Notes: a model not told the origin generated them from the letters alone. 64,000 nucleotides of DNA from Modestobacter marinus (GCF_019799945.1 NZ_JABGCH010000001.1:353386-417385); one strand, 5' to 3'; positions 24,684 to 35,464 are shown, numbered from the stretch's first letter. Numbers and translations are program-made.

Positions 24684-26473
24684 CGCCGTCCTCCCTCACC
24701 CGCGCCGGCCAGCTCCGACTGCGACGCCAGCAGCTCCCGGTAGACCGGCACCTCGGCGAGCAGGTCGGTGTGCCGTCCGACCGCGGTGATCCGGCCGTGC
24801 TCCAGCAGGGCCACCCGGTCGGCGAGCAGCACGGTGGAGGCGCGGTGGGCGACGACCAGCGCCGTGGTCGCGGCGAGCACCTCGCGCAGCGCCCGCTCCA
24901 CCAGGGCCTCGGTGTGCACGTCCAGCGCCGACAGCGGGTCGTCGAGGACCAGCACCGACGGCCGGCCGAGGACCGCCCGGGCCAGCGCGAGACGCTGCCG
25001 CTGACCGCCGGACAGCGACAGGCCCTGCTCGCCGATCCGGGTGAGCAGGCCCCAGGGCAGCTCGTGCACGAACTCCGCCTGGGCCACCCGCAGCGCCTCG
25101 GCGACCTCCTCGTCGGTGGCGTCCGGCCGGCCCAGGGTCACGTTCTCCCGGACGCTCATCGAGAACAGGGTCGCGTCCTCGAACGCCGTCGCGACCACGC
25201 TCCGCAGCTGGGCGAGCGGCAGGTCGCGGACGTCGTGCCCGTCGAGCGTGACCCGCCCGCTGGTGACGTCGTGCAGCCGGGCGACCAGGGAGGTCACCGT
25301 CGTCTTGCCCGAGCCGGTGGCGCCGACCAGGGCGACCGTCTCGCCGGGGGCGACCTCGAGGTCGACGTCGGTGAGCACCGGGGAGCCCGCGCCGGGGAAG
25401 CGGAAGCCGACGTGCTCGAAGCGCAGGCGCGCCGGGGTGCCGACCGGCCGGGGCCGGGCGCCCGGGCGGTCGGTGACGGTCAGCGGGGCGTCGAGCAGCT
25501 CACAGATCCGGTCGCAGGCGCTGGCGGTCTCCTGCGCCTGGGCGATCAGGAAGCCCAACGACAGGATCGGCCACAGCAGCACCGTGAAGAGCGCGACGAA
25601 GCCGACCAGCCCACCGACGGTCAGCGCTCCGCTGCCCACGGCCAGCGAGCCACCGACCAGGATGACCGCCAGCGTGACCTGCGGGTGGAACTCGAACAGG
25701 CACCAGATCAGCGCGAGGGTGCGCACCTTGCCCAGCTCCAGCTCGCGCAACCGCACCGCCTTCCGGTCGTACCGGCCGAACACCAGCCCGCTGCGGCCCA
25801 GCGACTTGACCACCCGGATGCCCTGGACGGCCTCCTCCACGTCGGTGGCGAGGTCGCCCTGCTCGTCCTGCACCTGCCGGGACTGCTCGTTGTACCGCGC
25901 CTCCCAGCGCAGCCCGACGAGGACCAGCGGGAGGCTCGTGGCCAGCACCGCCACGCCCAGCGGCCAGTAGGCGAGCACCAGCATCCCGCTGACGACGACG
26001 CAGGTGACCAGGTTGACCACCAGGAAGACCGCGCCGAACCCGACGAACCGTCGGACGGTGGTCACGTCAGAGGTCGCCCGGGACAGCAGCTGCCCCGAGG
26101 ACCAGCCGTCGTGGAAGGCGACCGGCAGGCGCTGCAGCCGCTGGTAGAGGGTGTCGCGCAGGTCCCGCTCGATCTGCAGGCAGCTCACGTTCATCGCCCA
26201 GCGGCGCAGGAAGAACAGCGCCGCCTCGGCGAGCCCGAAGACCAGCGCCAGGGCCAGCAACGGGACCAGGCCGGCGCGGTCGCCGTCGGCGATGGGCCCG
26301 TCGACGACCGCCTCGGTGACCAACGGGACGACCAGCTGGGTCAGCGTGGCCAGCAGCGCGCCCAGGAAGGTGACCAGCAGCAGGCCGCGGTAGGGGCGGG
26401 CGAACGGCCAGAGCCGCGCCAGCGCCGAGAGCCGGCCCCGGGTCGTTCCCGGCGGGGCGGCGGTCTCGGTCAT
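24680..26473 (-). CDS. heterodimeric ABC exporter subunit, degenerate nucleotide site
   Basis: A 597-residue half transporter, first gene of the pair. Walker A is GATGSGKTT, signature LSGGQRQR, but Walker B reads VLVLDDPLSALD with Asp where the catalytic Glu is expected, and the Q-loop reads AFEDATLFS with Glu for Gln. The nucleotide site built on this subunit should therefore bind but barely hydrolyse ATP, as known for heterodimeric exporters. Six membrane segments span about residues 25-310. It is followed by a convergent-free region with two hairpins. Confidence 0.9.
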   Translation of the reverse strand: MTETAAPPGTTRGRLSALARLWPFARPYRGLLLVTFLGALLATLTQLVVPLVTEAVVDGPIADGDRAGLVPLLALALVFGLAEAALFFLRRWAMNVSCLQIERDLRDTLYQRLQRLPVAFHDGWSSGQLLSRATSDVTTVRRFVGFGAVFLVVNLVTCVVVSGMLVLAYWPLGVAVLATSLPLVLVGLRWEARYNEQSRQVQDEQGDLATDVEEAVQGIRVVKSLGRSGLVFGRYDRKAVRLRELELGKVRTLALIWCLFEFHPQVTLAVILVGGSLAVGSGALTVGGLVGFVALFTVLLWPILSLGFLIAQAQETASACDRICELLDAPLTVTDRPGARPRPVGTPARLRFEHVGFRFPGAGSPVLTDVDLEVAPGETVALVGATGSGKTTVTSLVARLHDVTSGRVTLDGHDVRDLPLAQLRSVVATAFEDATLFSMSVRENVTLGRPDATDEEVAEALRVAQAEFVHELPWGLLTRIGEQGLSLSGGQRQRLALARAVLGRPSVLVLDDPLSALDVHTEALVERALREVLAATTALVVAHRASTVLLADRVALLEHGRITAVGRHTDLLAEVPVYRELLASQSELAGAGEGGRR

Positions 26474-26568
26474 GGTCAGCCGAGGCTATGCCGGGGTGGG
26501 AGCGGCTGCGAACGGTTTACGGCCTCCTGGAGGGGCCCGCCGCGAGCCTGCGAGCGGGTGGGCGGTGA

Positions 26569-26621
26569 GGCCCCGTCCCGGGTCCCGCACAGAGCCTGCG
26601 AAGGGTGGGAGGACGGGGTCC
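26569..26621 (-). terminator. hairpin terminator of sepH (GGCCCCGTCC repeat family)
   Basis: GGCCCCGTCC (26569-26578) pairs with GGACGGGGTC (26611-26620) with one wobble, just after the sepH stop on the minus strand. A second, weaker stem (GCCCGC/GCGGG) lies at about 26535-26562. The core matches hairpins at 33173, 35491 and 41153. Confidence 0.7.
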
Positions 26622-26629
26622 TTCGACCT

Positions 26630-27562
26630 TCAGCGGTGGCGGCGCACTCCGAAGACGATGTCCTCCCACGCCGGGATGCGGGCGCGGGGGTCCTCCTCCT
26701 CGACGTCCCCGAGCCGGCCCAGCACCACGGTGTCCTGGGTGTCCGGGTCGACGTCGTCGTACGGGTCGGGGTGCTCGAGGGAACCACCGTCATCCGGCTC
26801 GACGGGGGTGCCGTCGGTGGGGACGACGTCGGTCACGTCGTCCTCGGAGCCGAGCTCCTCCTCGACGAGGTCCCCGGCGTCGGTGGGCTCGGCCGGCGAG
26901 CCGACGACGGAGATGCCGCGCCGGTGGACCGGGGCGGCCGGCAGCCCGGCGGGGACGTCGGGGACCACCCGGACCAGCCGGGTGCCCTCGGCGAAGTCCG
27001 AGGTCGTCGCGTCGATCGGCGTGACGGTCTTGGCGGGGATGTCGTAGCTCCAGCGGGTGGTGCCCGACTTGTGGCCGCCCCGCCAGGCGGCCTGCACGTG
27101 CCAGGTGCCGTCGTCGCTGCGGTGCGCGTCCCAGCTGACGGCGTCGAGGTCGGCCCCGAGCAGCCGCAGCCGCTCGGCCATGAACTGCTCCAGCGGGACG
27201 CCGGGAGTCCCCTCGGTGAGCCGCACCCGCGCGTCGCGGGCCTGCTCGGCGACCCGCTCGCGCTCCTGCAGCACCGGGTGGGCGAAGCGCATGATGCGCT
27301 CGACGCTGGTGCCGGAGGCGGCGGCGACCTGCTCGGGGGTCTCGCCGGCGCGGATCCGGGCCTGGATCACCCGCGGGGGCAGCGACTCGTGCGCGTCGGG
27401 GGAGGGCCGGCCGGGCTTCGGGTCGACCCGCAGGGCGGTCCGCAGCCGGTCGTCGGCGCGCAGCTCGAACCGCTCGCCGTCCTCGTCGGACCCGGGCTCG
27501 TCGAGGGTCAGCACCAGGCGCTGGCCGTCGTCGGAGAGCGCCACGAGGCGCAGAGCGCGCAT
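26630..27562 (-). CDS. sepH: cell-division regulator SepH (DUF3071)
   Basis: A 310-residue protein with the SepH layout: an N-terminal DUF3071 domain beginning MRALRLVALSDDGQRLVL, an HTH-like segment LPPRVIQARIRAGETPEQVAAASGTSVERIMRFAHPVLQERERVA (about residues 60-105), a variable acidic linker (EPTDAGDLVEEELGSEDD), and the conserved C-terminal phrase RIPAWEDIVFGVR. SepH binds FtsZ and promotes septum assembly in actinobacteria. Monocistronic, divergent from the amidotransferase gene. It sits close to serC, as Rv0883c-Rv0884c do in M. tuberculosis. Confidence 0.9.
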   Translation of the reverse strand: MRALRLVALSDDGQRLVLTLDEPGSDEDGERFELRADDRLRTALRVDPKPGRPSPDAHESLPPRVIQARIRAGETPEQVAAASGTSVERIMRFAHPVLQERERVAEQARDARVRLTEGTPGVPLEQFMAERLRLLGADLDAVSWDAHRSDDGTWHVQAAWRGGHKSGTTRWSYDIPAKTVTPIDATTSDFAEGTRLVRVVPDVPAGLPAAPVHRRGISVVGSPAEPTDAGDLVEEELGSEDDVTDVVPTDGTPVEPDDGGSLEHPDPYDDVDPDTQDTVVLGRLGDVEEEDPRARIPAWEDIVFGVRRHR

Positions 27563-27762
27563 GAGCGGGCGACCTCCAACGGTGGCTCGGTGCGGATCCG
27601 GGGGAGCGGACCAGCGCCCACGCTATCGGCGCGCCATCGACGCGCGCGGCCGACACGCCCGGTGCGGCGCGTCGGCTCGACAACGGGCACTCCGGCATGC
27701 CGGGCGCAAGGGGGCGCGCGGTCGCCCGGCGCACCGGCTCCCGAGACAATGACCACTTCCGG

Positions 27763-27774
27763 TGTCCCGGGACA
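27763..27774. promoter_or_regulatory. 12-bp perfect palindrome in the sepH-amidotransferase intergenic region
   Basis: TGTCCCGGGACA is self-complementary over all 12 bases. It lies 94 bases before the amidotransferase start inside a 305-base divergent intergenic region that otherwise holds no gene. It may be a regulator site; no regulator can be named. Confidence 0.35.
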
Positions 27775-27786
27775 GGCCGTGGGTCA

Positions 27787-27801
27787 CGTGTTGGAAACAC
27801 G
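27787..27801. promoter_or_regulatory. inverted repeat, possible operator
   Basis: CGTGTT, GGA, AACACG: a perfect six-base inverted repeat with a three-base spacer, 12 bases downstream of the 12-bp palindrome and 67 bases before the amidotransferase start. Spacing of about two helical turns between centres is compatible with one regulator binding both. Confidence 0.35.
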
Positions 27802-27867
27802 CACGGTGGATGGTGGGACCGATGGCCGGCGCAGCGCGGCGCCGCACCAGGACGAGGAGGAGTGCTC

Positions 27868-29652
27868 GTGTGCGGCATCTCCGGTGAGATCCGGTTCGAC
27901 GGCCACGTCGCCGACATGGCCGCCGTCGCGGCGATGTGCGACCAGCTGCAGCGGCGCGGACCCGACGGCTCCGGCGGATGGCAGGCCGGCCCGGTCGCGC
28001 TCGGCCACCGGCGGCTGAAGATCATCGACCTGACCGACGCCGGCGCCCAGCCGATGGTCGACGCCGAGCTCGGGCTGACGATGGTCTTCAACGGGATCAT
28101 CTACAACTACAAGGAGCTGCGGGCGGAGCTGCAGGGCCTCGGCTATCGCTTCTTCTCCACCTCGGACACCGAGGTGGTGCTCAAGGCCTACGACCGCTGG
28201 GGTGCCGCCTGCGTCGAGCGCTTCCTCGGGATGTTCGCCTTCGTCGTGGTGGAGCGGGAGACCGGCCGGGTGGTCATGGCCCGCGACCGGTTCGGCATCA
28301 AGCCGCTCTACCTCAGCCGGAGCCCCGGCCGGCTGCGCTTCGCCTCCTCGCTGCCGGCGCTGGTCCGCGCGGGCGGCGTCGACACGAGCATCGACCCGGT
28401 GGCGCTGCACCACTACATGTCCTTCCACGCCGTCGTCCCGGCGCCACGCACGATCCTGCGGGGCGTCGGGAAGCTGCCCCCCGCGACGGTGCGCACGTAC
28501 GAGCCCGACGGCCGCGAGTCCGACTGGGAGTACTGGCGCCCGGTGCACCAGCGGCGCCCCGAGCTCGCCGGCCTGGACCCGGTCGAGTGGCAGGAGCGGG
28601 TGCTCGAGCAGCTGCGGATCGCGGTGCGCCGGCGGATGGTCGCCGACGTCCCGGTCGGGGTGCTGCTGTCCGGCGGCCTGGACTCCAGCCTCATCGTCGG
28701 GCTGCTCGCCGAGGAGGGGCAGCGGGGCCTGGCCACCTTCTCCATCGGGTTCGAGGCGGTGGGGGAGCGGTCGGGCGACGAGTTCGTGTACTCCGACGTC
28801 ATCGCCGAGACCTTCGCGACCGACCACCACCGGCTGCTGATCCCCAGCGTCGACGTGCACGCCGGGCTGGACGGCGCGATCGGCGCGATGAGCGAGCCGC
28901 AGGTCAGCCACGACGCGGTCGCCTTCTACCTGCTGTCCCAGCAGGTCAGCAAGCACGTCAAGGTGGTGCAGAGCGGACAGGGCGCCGACGAGGTGATGGC
29001 CGGCTACGACTGGTACCCCCCGCTGGACGGCGTCCCGGTCGAGCAGGCCGTCGACGCGTACACCAAGGTCTTCGTGGACCGCCCGCACGACGTGCTGGCC
29101 GGGATCCTGTCCGACCAGTGGCTCACCGGCGAGGACGTGAGCCGGCAGTTCGTCGCCGAGCACTTCGCCCGGCCGGGCGCCGAGACGACGCTGGACAAGG
29201 CACTGCGGCTGGACTCCACGATCATGCTGGTCGACGACCCGGTGAAGCGGGTCGACAACATGACGATGGCGTGGGGCCTGGAGGCGCGGGTGCCGTTCCT
29301 CGACCACGAGTTCGCCGAGCTGGTAGCCGCCGTCCCCCCGGAGCTGAAGCTGGCGCACGGCGGCAAGGGCGTGCTCAAGGACGCCGCCCGCGCGGTGATC
29401 CCGGCGGACGTGATCGACCGGCCCAAGGGCTACTTCCCGGTGCCGGCGATCATCGACCTGCAGGGCGACTACCTGGAGACGGTGCGCGCGGCCCTGCACG
29501 CCCCGGAGGCTCGGGAGCGGGGCCTGTTCCGCGCCGACTACGTCGAGCGGCTGCTGGCCCAGCCCAACGCCCACCGCACCACCTTGGGCGCCAACCAGCT
29601 CTGGCAGATCGGGCTGCTCGAGCTCTGGCTGCAGCGGCAGGGCATCCGCTGA
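27868..29652 (+). CDS. N-acetylglutaminylglutamine amidotransferase-type asparagine synthase
   Basis: A 594-residue class II glutamine amidotransferase. Cys2 (MCGISGE) is the N-terminal nucleophile after Met removal; RRGPDG, GHRRLKIIDL and FNGIIYNY define the glutaminase domain. The synthetase domain carries the PP-loop LLSGGLDSS near residue 270. The closest recalled family is the NAGGN amidotransferase, which amidates N-acetylglutaminylglutamine, a dipeptide osmolyte. GTG 27868 follows a strong GAGGAGG. The usual NAGGN synthetase (GNAT plus ATP-grasp) is absent; an S9 peptidase and a circularly permuted ATP-grasp follow instead. Confidence 0.85.
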   Translation: MCGISGEIRFDGHVADMAAVAAMCDQLQRRGPDGSGGWQAGPVALGHRRLKIIDLTDAGAQPMVDAELGLTMVFNGIIYNYKELRAELQGLGYRFFSTSDTEVVLKAYDRWGAACVERFLGMFAFVVVERETGRVVMARDRFGIKPLYLSRSPGRLRFASSLPALVRAGGVDTSIDPVALHHYMSFHAVVPAPRTILRGVGKLPPATVRTYEPDGRESDWEYWRPVHQRRPELAGLDPVEWQERVLEQLRIAVRRRMVADVPVGVLLSGGLDSSLIVGLLAEEGQRGLATFSIGFEAVGERSGDEFVYSDVIAETFATDHHRLLIPSVDVHAGLDGAIGAMSEPQVSHDAVAFYLLSQQVSKHVKVVQSGQGADEVMAGYDWYPPLDGVPVEQAVDAYTKVFVDRPHDVLAGILSDQWLTGEDVSRQFVAEHFARPGAETTLDKALRLDSTIMLVDDPVKRVDNMTMAWGLEARVPFLDHEFAELVAAVPPELKLAHGGKGVLKDAARAVIPADVIDRPKGYFPVPAIIDLQGDYLETVRAALHAPEARERGLFRADYVERLLAQPNAHRTTLGANQLWQIGLLELWLQRQGIR

Positions 29653-29764
29653 CGTCGACAGTGCGGGGCGGACCTGTCAGGCTGCCGCGCCACACTGCCG
29701 ATCCCGACGCACGACGACGTCCGCACACGGACTCGTGCCCCCCATCCCGAGACGAGGAGGTGCC

Positions 29765-31651
29765 ATGACCGACCTGGTGACCGACCACCCGACCCCCACC
29801 GCGCGTGCCACCGGGCTGCCGACGGAGGTCCGCCTCGCGATCGCCGAGATCGCCGGCGCCTCCGGTGCCTGGTGCCCCACCCTCGCGCCCACCGGCGACC
29901 GGGTCGCCTACGTCAGCGACCGGTCCGGGCTGCCGCGGCTGGAGCTGGCCACGCTGGAGCAGCAGACCCCGCCCGCGGTGCTGTCCGGACCGGACGAGGA
30001 GGTCGTCTCCGTCGCCTGGTCGCCGGACGGCGAGTGGCTGGCCTACCTGGTGAGCCCCGGCGGCTCGATCTGCGCGCAGCTGTGGGCGGTGCGCCCCGAC
30101 GGCAACGACCGGCACCTGGTGGCCGGGGCGGACCCGCGGGCCACCGTCCTCGCCGGCGGCTGGACCGCGGCCCCGGGGCACTACGTCTGCTCGATCGCCC
30201 CGGGGGACGGGCCCGGCGCCGACGTCGTGCTGGTCGACGTGGTGAGCGGGCGGCAGCGCACCCTGGCATCCGGCGGGTTCCTCTCGGTCACCGCCGTGTC
30301 CGCCGACGAGCGCACCGTCCTCGCCCGCCGCGGGACGCGGGGGCACCGGCACGTGGTGCTCATCGACGTCGTCACCGGGGAACAGCGGCCGGCGATCCCG
30401 TCGGACGCCCCCGGCGGCGCGGCGTCCGAGGACGGCCGGTTCGCGCCGGACCTGCGCTCCCTGTTCCTGCGCGCCGCGCTGCCGGCCCGGCCCGGCCTGC
30501 CCGGCAGCGACCGGGCCGGGCTGGTGCGGGTCCCGCTGGACGAGCACCGGGTGCCGGGACCGGCCGAGACGCTCGTCTCCCGCCCGGACGCCGACCTCGA
30601 CGCCTACGCGGTCCGCGCGGACGGCACGGTGCTGTGCGTCTGGAACGCCCGCGGCGTCACCGAGGTGGAGGTGCGGGACCTGGCCGACGGGTCGCTGCGG
30701 CACGCCGTCCCGCTGCCGCAGCCGGTGATGCCCGGCTGGTCGCTGTCCTCCGACGGGCGCACGCTGCTCGCCGAGCTCACCGGACCGGGCGCGCCGCGGG
30801 CGCTGTGGCTGGTCCCGCTGGACGACGCCGCGACCCGGCGCGCGCCGCTGCCCTCGACCCCGCCCTGGCCCGACCCCCGGCTGCTGGTCACCCCGCGCTT
30901 GCAGCGGTACGCCGCGCACGACGGCACCGAGCTGGAGGGCTGGCTGTACACCCCGCCCGGGGTGCGCGGGCCCAACCGCACGGTGGTCACCTTCCACGGC
31001 GGGCCGGAGGGCCAGGAGCGGCCGGACTTCCACGCGGTGGCCCAGTCGCTCGTCGCCGCCGGGTTCACCGTCTTCGGGCCCAACGTGCGCGGCTCGGGCG
31101 GGCGGGGTCGCGCGTTCATGGCCGCCGACGACCTGGCCGCCCGGCAGGGGTCGTTCGCCGACGTCGTCGCCACCGTCGAGCACCTCGTCGCCGCGGGCAT
31201 CGCGTTGCCCGGCCGGATCGGCGCGCACGGCTGGTCCTATGGCGGTTACCTCACCCTGGTGGCGCTCTCCCGCTGGCCGGACCTGTTCGCCGCCGGCGCG
31301 ACGCTGGCCGGGATGAGCGACCTGCGGACCTTCTTCGCCGGGACCGAGCCGTGGATGGCCGCCGCGTCGGTGACCGAGTACGGCGACCCGGTGACCGACC
31401 GGGACATGCTCGCCGCGCTCTCGCCGATGACCACCCTGGACCGGATCACCGCGCCGGTGCTGCTCACCCACGGCGACCGGGATACCAACGTGCCCGTCCT
31501 CGAGTCGGTCCAGGCCCACCAGGCGCTCGCCGCCCGCGGCGCCACCGCCGAGCTGCTCCTGCTGCGGGGGGAGGGCCACACGGTCGTGGGACGGGAGAAC
31601 CTGTTGGCCCTGTCCGAGCGGGTCGCCGAGTGGTTCGATCGCTGGTTGTGA
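29765..31651 (+). CDS. S9-family prolyl-oligopeptidase-like serine peptidase
   Basis: A 628-residue peptidase: an N-terminal beta-propeller (about residues 40-370, with repeated YVSDRSG and WSPDGEWL-type blades) and a C-terminal alpha/beta hydrolase. The catalytic Ser is in GWSYGGY, Asp in HGDRDTNVP, His in GEGHT; VTFHGGPEGQ is the oxyanion strand. No signal peptide, so cytoplasmic. ATG 29765 follows GAGGAGG. It is 112 bases downstream of the amidotransferase and 22 upstream of the ATP-grasp gene, so it probably acts on the peptide made by its neighbours. Confidence 0.88.
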   Translation: MTDLVTDHPTPTARATGLPTEVRLAIAEIAGASGAWCPTLAPTGDRVAYVSDRSGLPRLELATLEQQTPPAVLSGPDEEVVSVAWSPDGEWLAYLVSPGGSICAQLWAVRPDGNDRHLVAGADPRATVLAGGWTAAPGHYVCSIAPGDGPGADVVLVDVVSGRQRTLASGGFLSVTAVSADERTVLARRGTRGHRHVVLIDVVTGEQRPAIPSDAPGGAASEDGRFAPDLRSLFLRAALPARPGLPGSDRAGLVRVPLDEHRVPGPAETLVSRPDADLDAYAVRADGTVLCVWNARGVTEVEVRDLADGSLRHAVPLPQPVMPGWSLSSDGRTLLAELTGPGAPRALWLVPLDDAATRRAPLPSTPPWPDPRLLVTPRLQRYAAHDGTELEGWLYTPPGVRGPNRTVVTFHGGPEGQERPDFHAVAQSLVAAGFTVFGPNVRGSGGRGRAFMAADDLAARQGSFADVVATVEHLVAAGIALPGRIGAHGWSYGGYLTLVALSRWPDLFAAGATLAGMSDLRTFFAGTEPWMAAASVTEYGDPVTDRDMLAALSPMTTLDRITAPVLLTHGDRDTNVPVLESVQAHQALAARGATAELLLLRGEGHTVVGRENLLALSERVAEWFDRWL

Positions 31652-31673
31652 CCCGACAGGCCCGACGACCGCG

Positions 31674-33167
31674 ATGACCGACAAGGCCGGTGTCTTCGCC
31701 CGGTATCCCGGTGCCGCCCGCGACGAGGCCGTCGACGCCGACGGCCGGGTCCGCGCGGCCTACGAGCCGGTGGCCCGGGTGCTCCAGGAGCTGGGCGGGG
31801 TAGGCCTCACGGCGACGGCCGGCGCGATGGCCCAGGAGCGCCGGGTCCGCGGGGTGGTCTTCGGCTCCTTCGTCGACGGCCGGATGGTCGAGCGGGCCTT
31901 CCCGCTCTGCCCGGTGCCCCGGGTGGTGCCGGCGGAGGACTGGGCGCACCTGTCGGCCGGGGTCGAGCAGCGCACCCGGGCGCTGAACGCCTTCGTGGCC
32001 GACGTCTACCGCAAGGGCGGACGGCGGCGCACCGACCCGGACCCGCACGCGGACATCGTCCGGGCCGGGCTGGTGCCCGAGCGGGTGGTCACCGCCAGCC
32101 CCGGCAACCGGCCGGCCGCGGTCGGGTTCGCCTCACCGGGGCAGCAGCGGATCACCGTCGCCGGTCTCGACCTGCTGCACGGTCCGCGGGGGTGGGTGGT
32201 GCTGGAGGACAACCTGCGGGTCCCCTCGGGCATCGGCTACGCGCTCGCCAACCGGGACAGCGGGCGGGCGGCGCTGCCGCAGCTCTACGGACCGGCCGAG
32301 GCCGCGGGCCTGGTCGACCCGGGTGAGGCGGTGGCGCTGCTGCGGGCCGCCCTCGCCGACGCGGCGCCGCCGGCGTGCACGGGCACCCCGCAGGTGGCGG
32401 TGCTCAGCGACGGCGCGGGCAACACCGCCTGGTTCGAGCACCGGCTGCTCGCCGAGGCGATGGGCGTGCCGATCGCCACCCCGTCCACCCTGTGGCCCAC
32501 GCCCAGCGGCGGGGTGGCCGTGCAGGTGGCGGGGGAGCGGCTGCCCGTCGACGTCCTCTACCGGCGCTTCGACGAGACCGACCTGGCCGCCCACCTGACC
32601 CCGCTCGGCACGCCCGTCGACGTCCTGCTCGGGGAGGCGGTCCGGGCCGGCCGGCTCGCGGTGGCCAACGTCCCCGGCAACGGCGTGGCCGACGACAAGG
32701 CGGTCTACCGGTACGTGCGGGAGATGATCGGCTTCTACCTCGGCGAGGAGCCGGTGCTCGCCGACGTGCCGACCTGGGTGATGGCCGACGACGGCGACCG
32801 GGCCGAGGCGCTGGACCGGCTGCACGAGCTCGTGGTGAAGCCCGTCGACGGCTACGGCGGCGCCGGGGTGGTCTTCGGACCGCACTGCTCCGCCGCCGAG
32901 CTCGCCGAGCTGCACGCCCTGGTCGCGGCGGCCCCGCACCGCTTCGTGGCGCAGGAGCCGGTCGACTTCTCCACCGTGCCGACCGTGGTCGACGGGATGG
33001 TGGTGCCGCGGCGGGCGGACCTGCGGGTCTTCGCCGTCGCCGGGCGGACGGTGACGCGGGCACTGCCCGCGCCGCTGACCCGTGTCGCGCTGGAGGAGGG
33101 CTCGCTCCTGGTCAACTCCAGCCGCGGCGGCGGCAGCAAGGACACCTGGGTGCTGCCCCCCGCCTAG
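31674..33167 (+). CDS. circularly permuted type-2 ATP-grasp protein (COG2308-like)
   Basis: A 497-residue protein of the DUF404/DUF407 class, predicted to form peptide (amide) bonds using ATP. Visible features are AGLDLLHGPRGWVVLEDNLRVPSGIGYALANR (about residues 165-195), the permuted core VANVPGNGVADDKAVYRYV, the nucleotide-binding strand LVVKPVDGYGGAGVVFGP, and LRVFAV with LVNSSRGGGSKDTWVL at the end. It is the third co-directional gene after the amidotransferase and peptidase, and no alpha-E or transglutaminase partner, the common neighbours of this family, is present. Confidence 0.85.
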   Translation: MTDKAGVFARYPGAARDEAVDADGRVRAAYEPVARVLQELGGVGLTATAGAMAQERRVRGVVFGSFVDGRMVERAFPLCPVPRVVPAEDWAHLSAGVEQRTRALNAFVADVYRKGGRRRTDPDPHADIVRAGLVPERVVTASPGNRPAAVGFASPGQQRITVAGLDLLHGPRGWVVLEDNLRVPSGIGYALANRDSGRAALPQLYGPAEAAGLVDPGEAVALLRAALADAAPPACTGTPQVAVLSDGAGNTAWFEHRLLAEAMGVPIATPSTLWPTPSGGVAVQVAGERLPVDVLYRRFDETDLAAHLTPLGTPVDVLLGEAVRAGRLAVANVPGNGVADDKAVYRYVREMIGFYLGEEPVLADVPTWVMADDGDRAEALDRLHELVVKPVDGYGGAGVVFGPHCSAAELAELHALVAAAPHRFVAQEPVDFSTVPTVVDGMVVPRRADLRVFAVAGRTVTRALPAPLTRVALEEGSLLVNSSRGGGSKDTWVLPPA

Positions 33168-33172
33168 CCGGA

Positions 33173-33225
33173 GGACCCCGTCCTCCTCTGCCTCGCGAGC
33201 TCGGGGCGAGTCTCGGGACGAGGGC

Positions 33226-33226
<1 letters not shown>
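33173..33226. terminator. imperfect hairpin between convergent ATP-grasp and serC genes
   Basis: GGACCCCGTCC (33173-33183) faces GGACGAGGGCC (33216-33226) with two mismatches and an inner CTCGC/GCGAG stem. It is a worn member of the GGCCCCGTCC repeat family and overlaps the serC stop codon. Confidence 0.55.
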
Positions 33227-34803
<1,577 letters not shown>

Positions 34804-34816
34804 TCAGGATCAGGCT

Positions 34817-35464
34817 GTGCCCGACCTGATCCGCATGCGCAGGGACTACGACGCCGAGGGCTTCTCCGAGTCGACGCTGGCGCCGACCTGGGTGGAGCAG
34901 TTCGACCGCTGGTTCGCCGACGCCGTCGCCGCCGAGCTGCCGGAGCCGAACGCCATGGTGCTCGCCACGGCCGACGCCGACGGGGCGCCGGACGCGCGCA
35001 TCGTGCTGATGAAGGGGTACGACGCCGACGGCCTCGTGTTCGGCACCAGCTACGCCTCGGCGAAGGGCGCGCAGCTCGCGGTGAACCCGCGCGCGGCCCT
35101 GGTGTTCCCGTGGCACGCGCAGCAGCGGCAGGTCCGGATCACCGGCACGGTGGAGCGGATCGGCCCGACCGCGTCGGACGCCCTCTGGGACCCGCGGCCG
35201 CGCGGCTCGCAGCTCGCCGCGGCGGCCTCGCTGCAGTCGACGGTGGTCGACGACCGGGAGGAGCTGGTCGAGCGGGTGCGGCTGCTGGACGCGGAGACCC
35301 CGCCCGGTCCGGTGCCCCGCCCGGACACCTGGGGCGGCTACCGGGTGGTGCCGGTGCGGGTGGAGTTCTGGCAGGGCGGCCACGACCGCCTGCACGACCG
35401 GCTGGTGTTCGTCCGCGACGACGAGGAGGGCGGCGGCTGGATCGTGCAGCGGCTCGCCCCGTGA
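34817..35464 (+). CDS. pdxH: pyridoxamine 5'-phosphate oxidase
   Basis: A 215-residue FMN enzyme that makes PLP from PMP or PNP. Recognisable parts are MRRDYDAEGFSESTLAPTWVEQFDRWFADA, the FMN-binding strands ARIVLMKGYDADGLVFGTSYASAKGAQLAVNP, and RPRGSQLAAAASLQS, and the family's C-terminal VEFWQGGHDRLHDRLVF...GGWIVQRLAP. GTG 34817 has CAGGAT at 34805-34810 as a leaderless -10. It supplies the cofactor used by serC nearby. Confidence 0.93.
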   Translation: MPDLIRMRRDYDAEGFSESTLAPTWVEQFDRWFADAVAAELPEPNAMVLATADADGAPDARIVLMKGYDADGLVFGTSYASAKGAQLAVNPRAALVFPWHAQQRQVRITGTVERIGPTASDALWDPRPRGSQLAAAASLQSTVVDDREELVERVRLLDAETPPGPVPRPDTWGGYRVVPVRVEFWQGGHDRLHDRLVFVRDDEEGGGWIVQRLAP

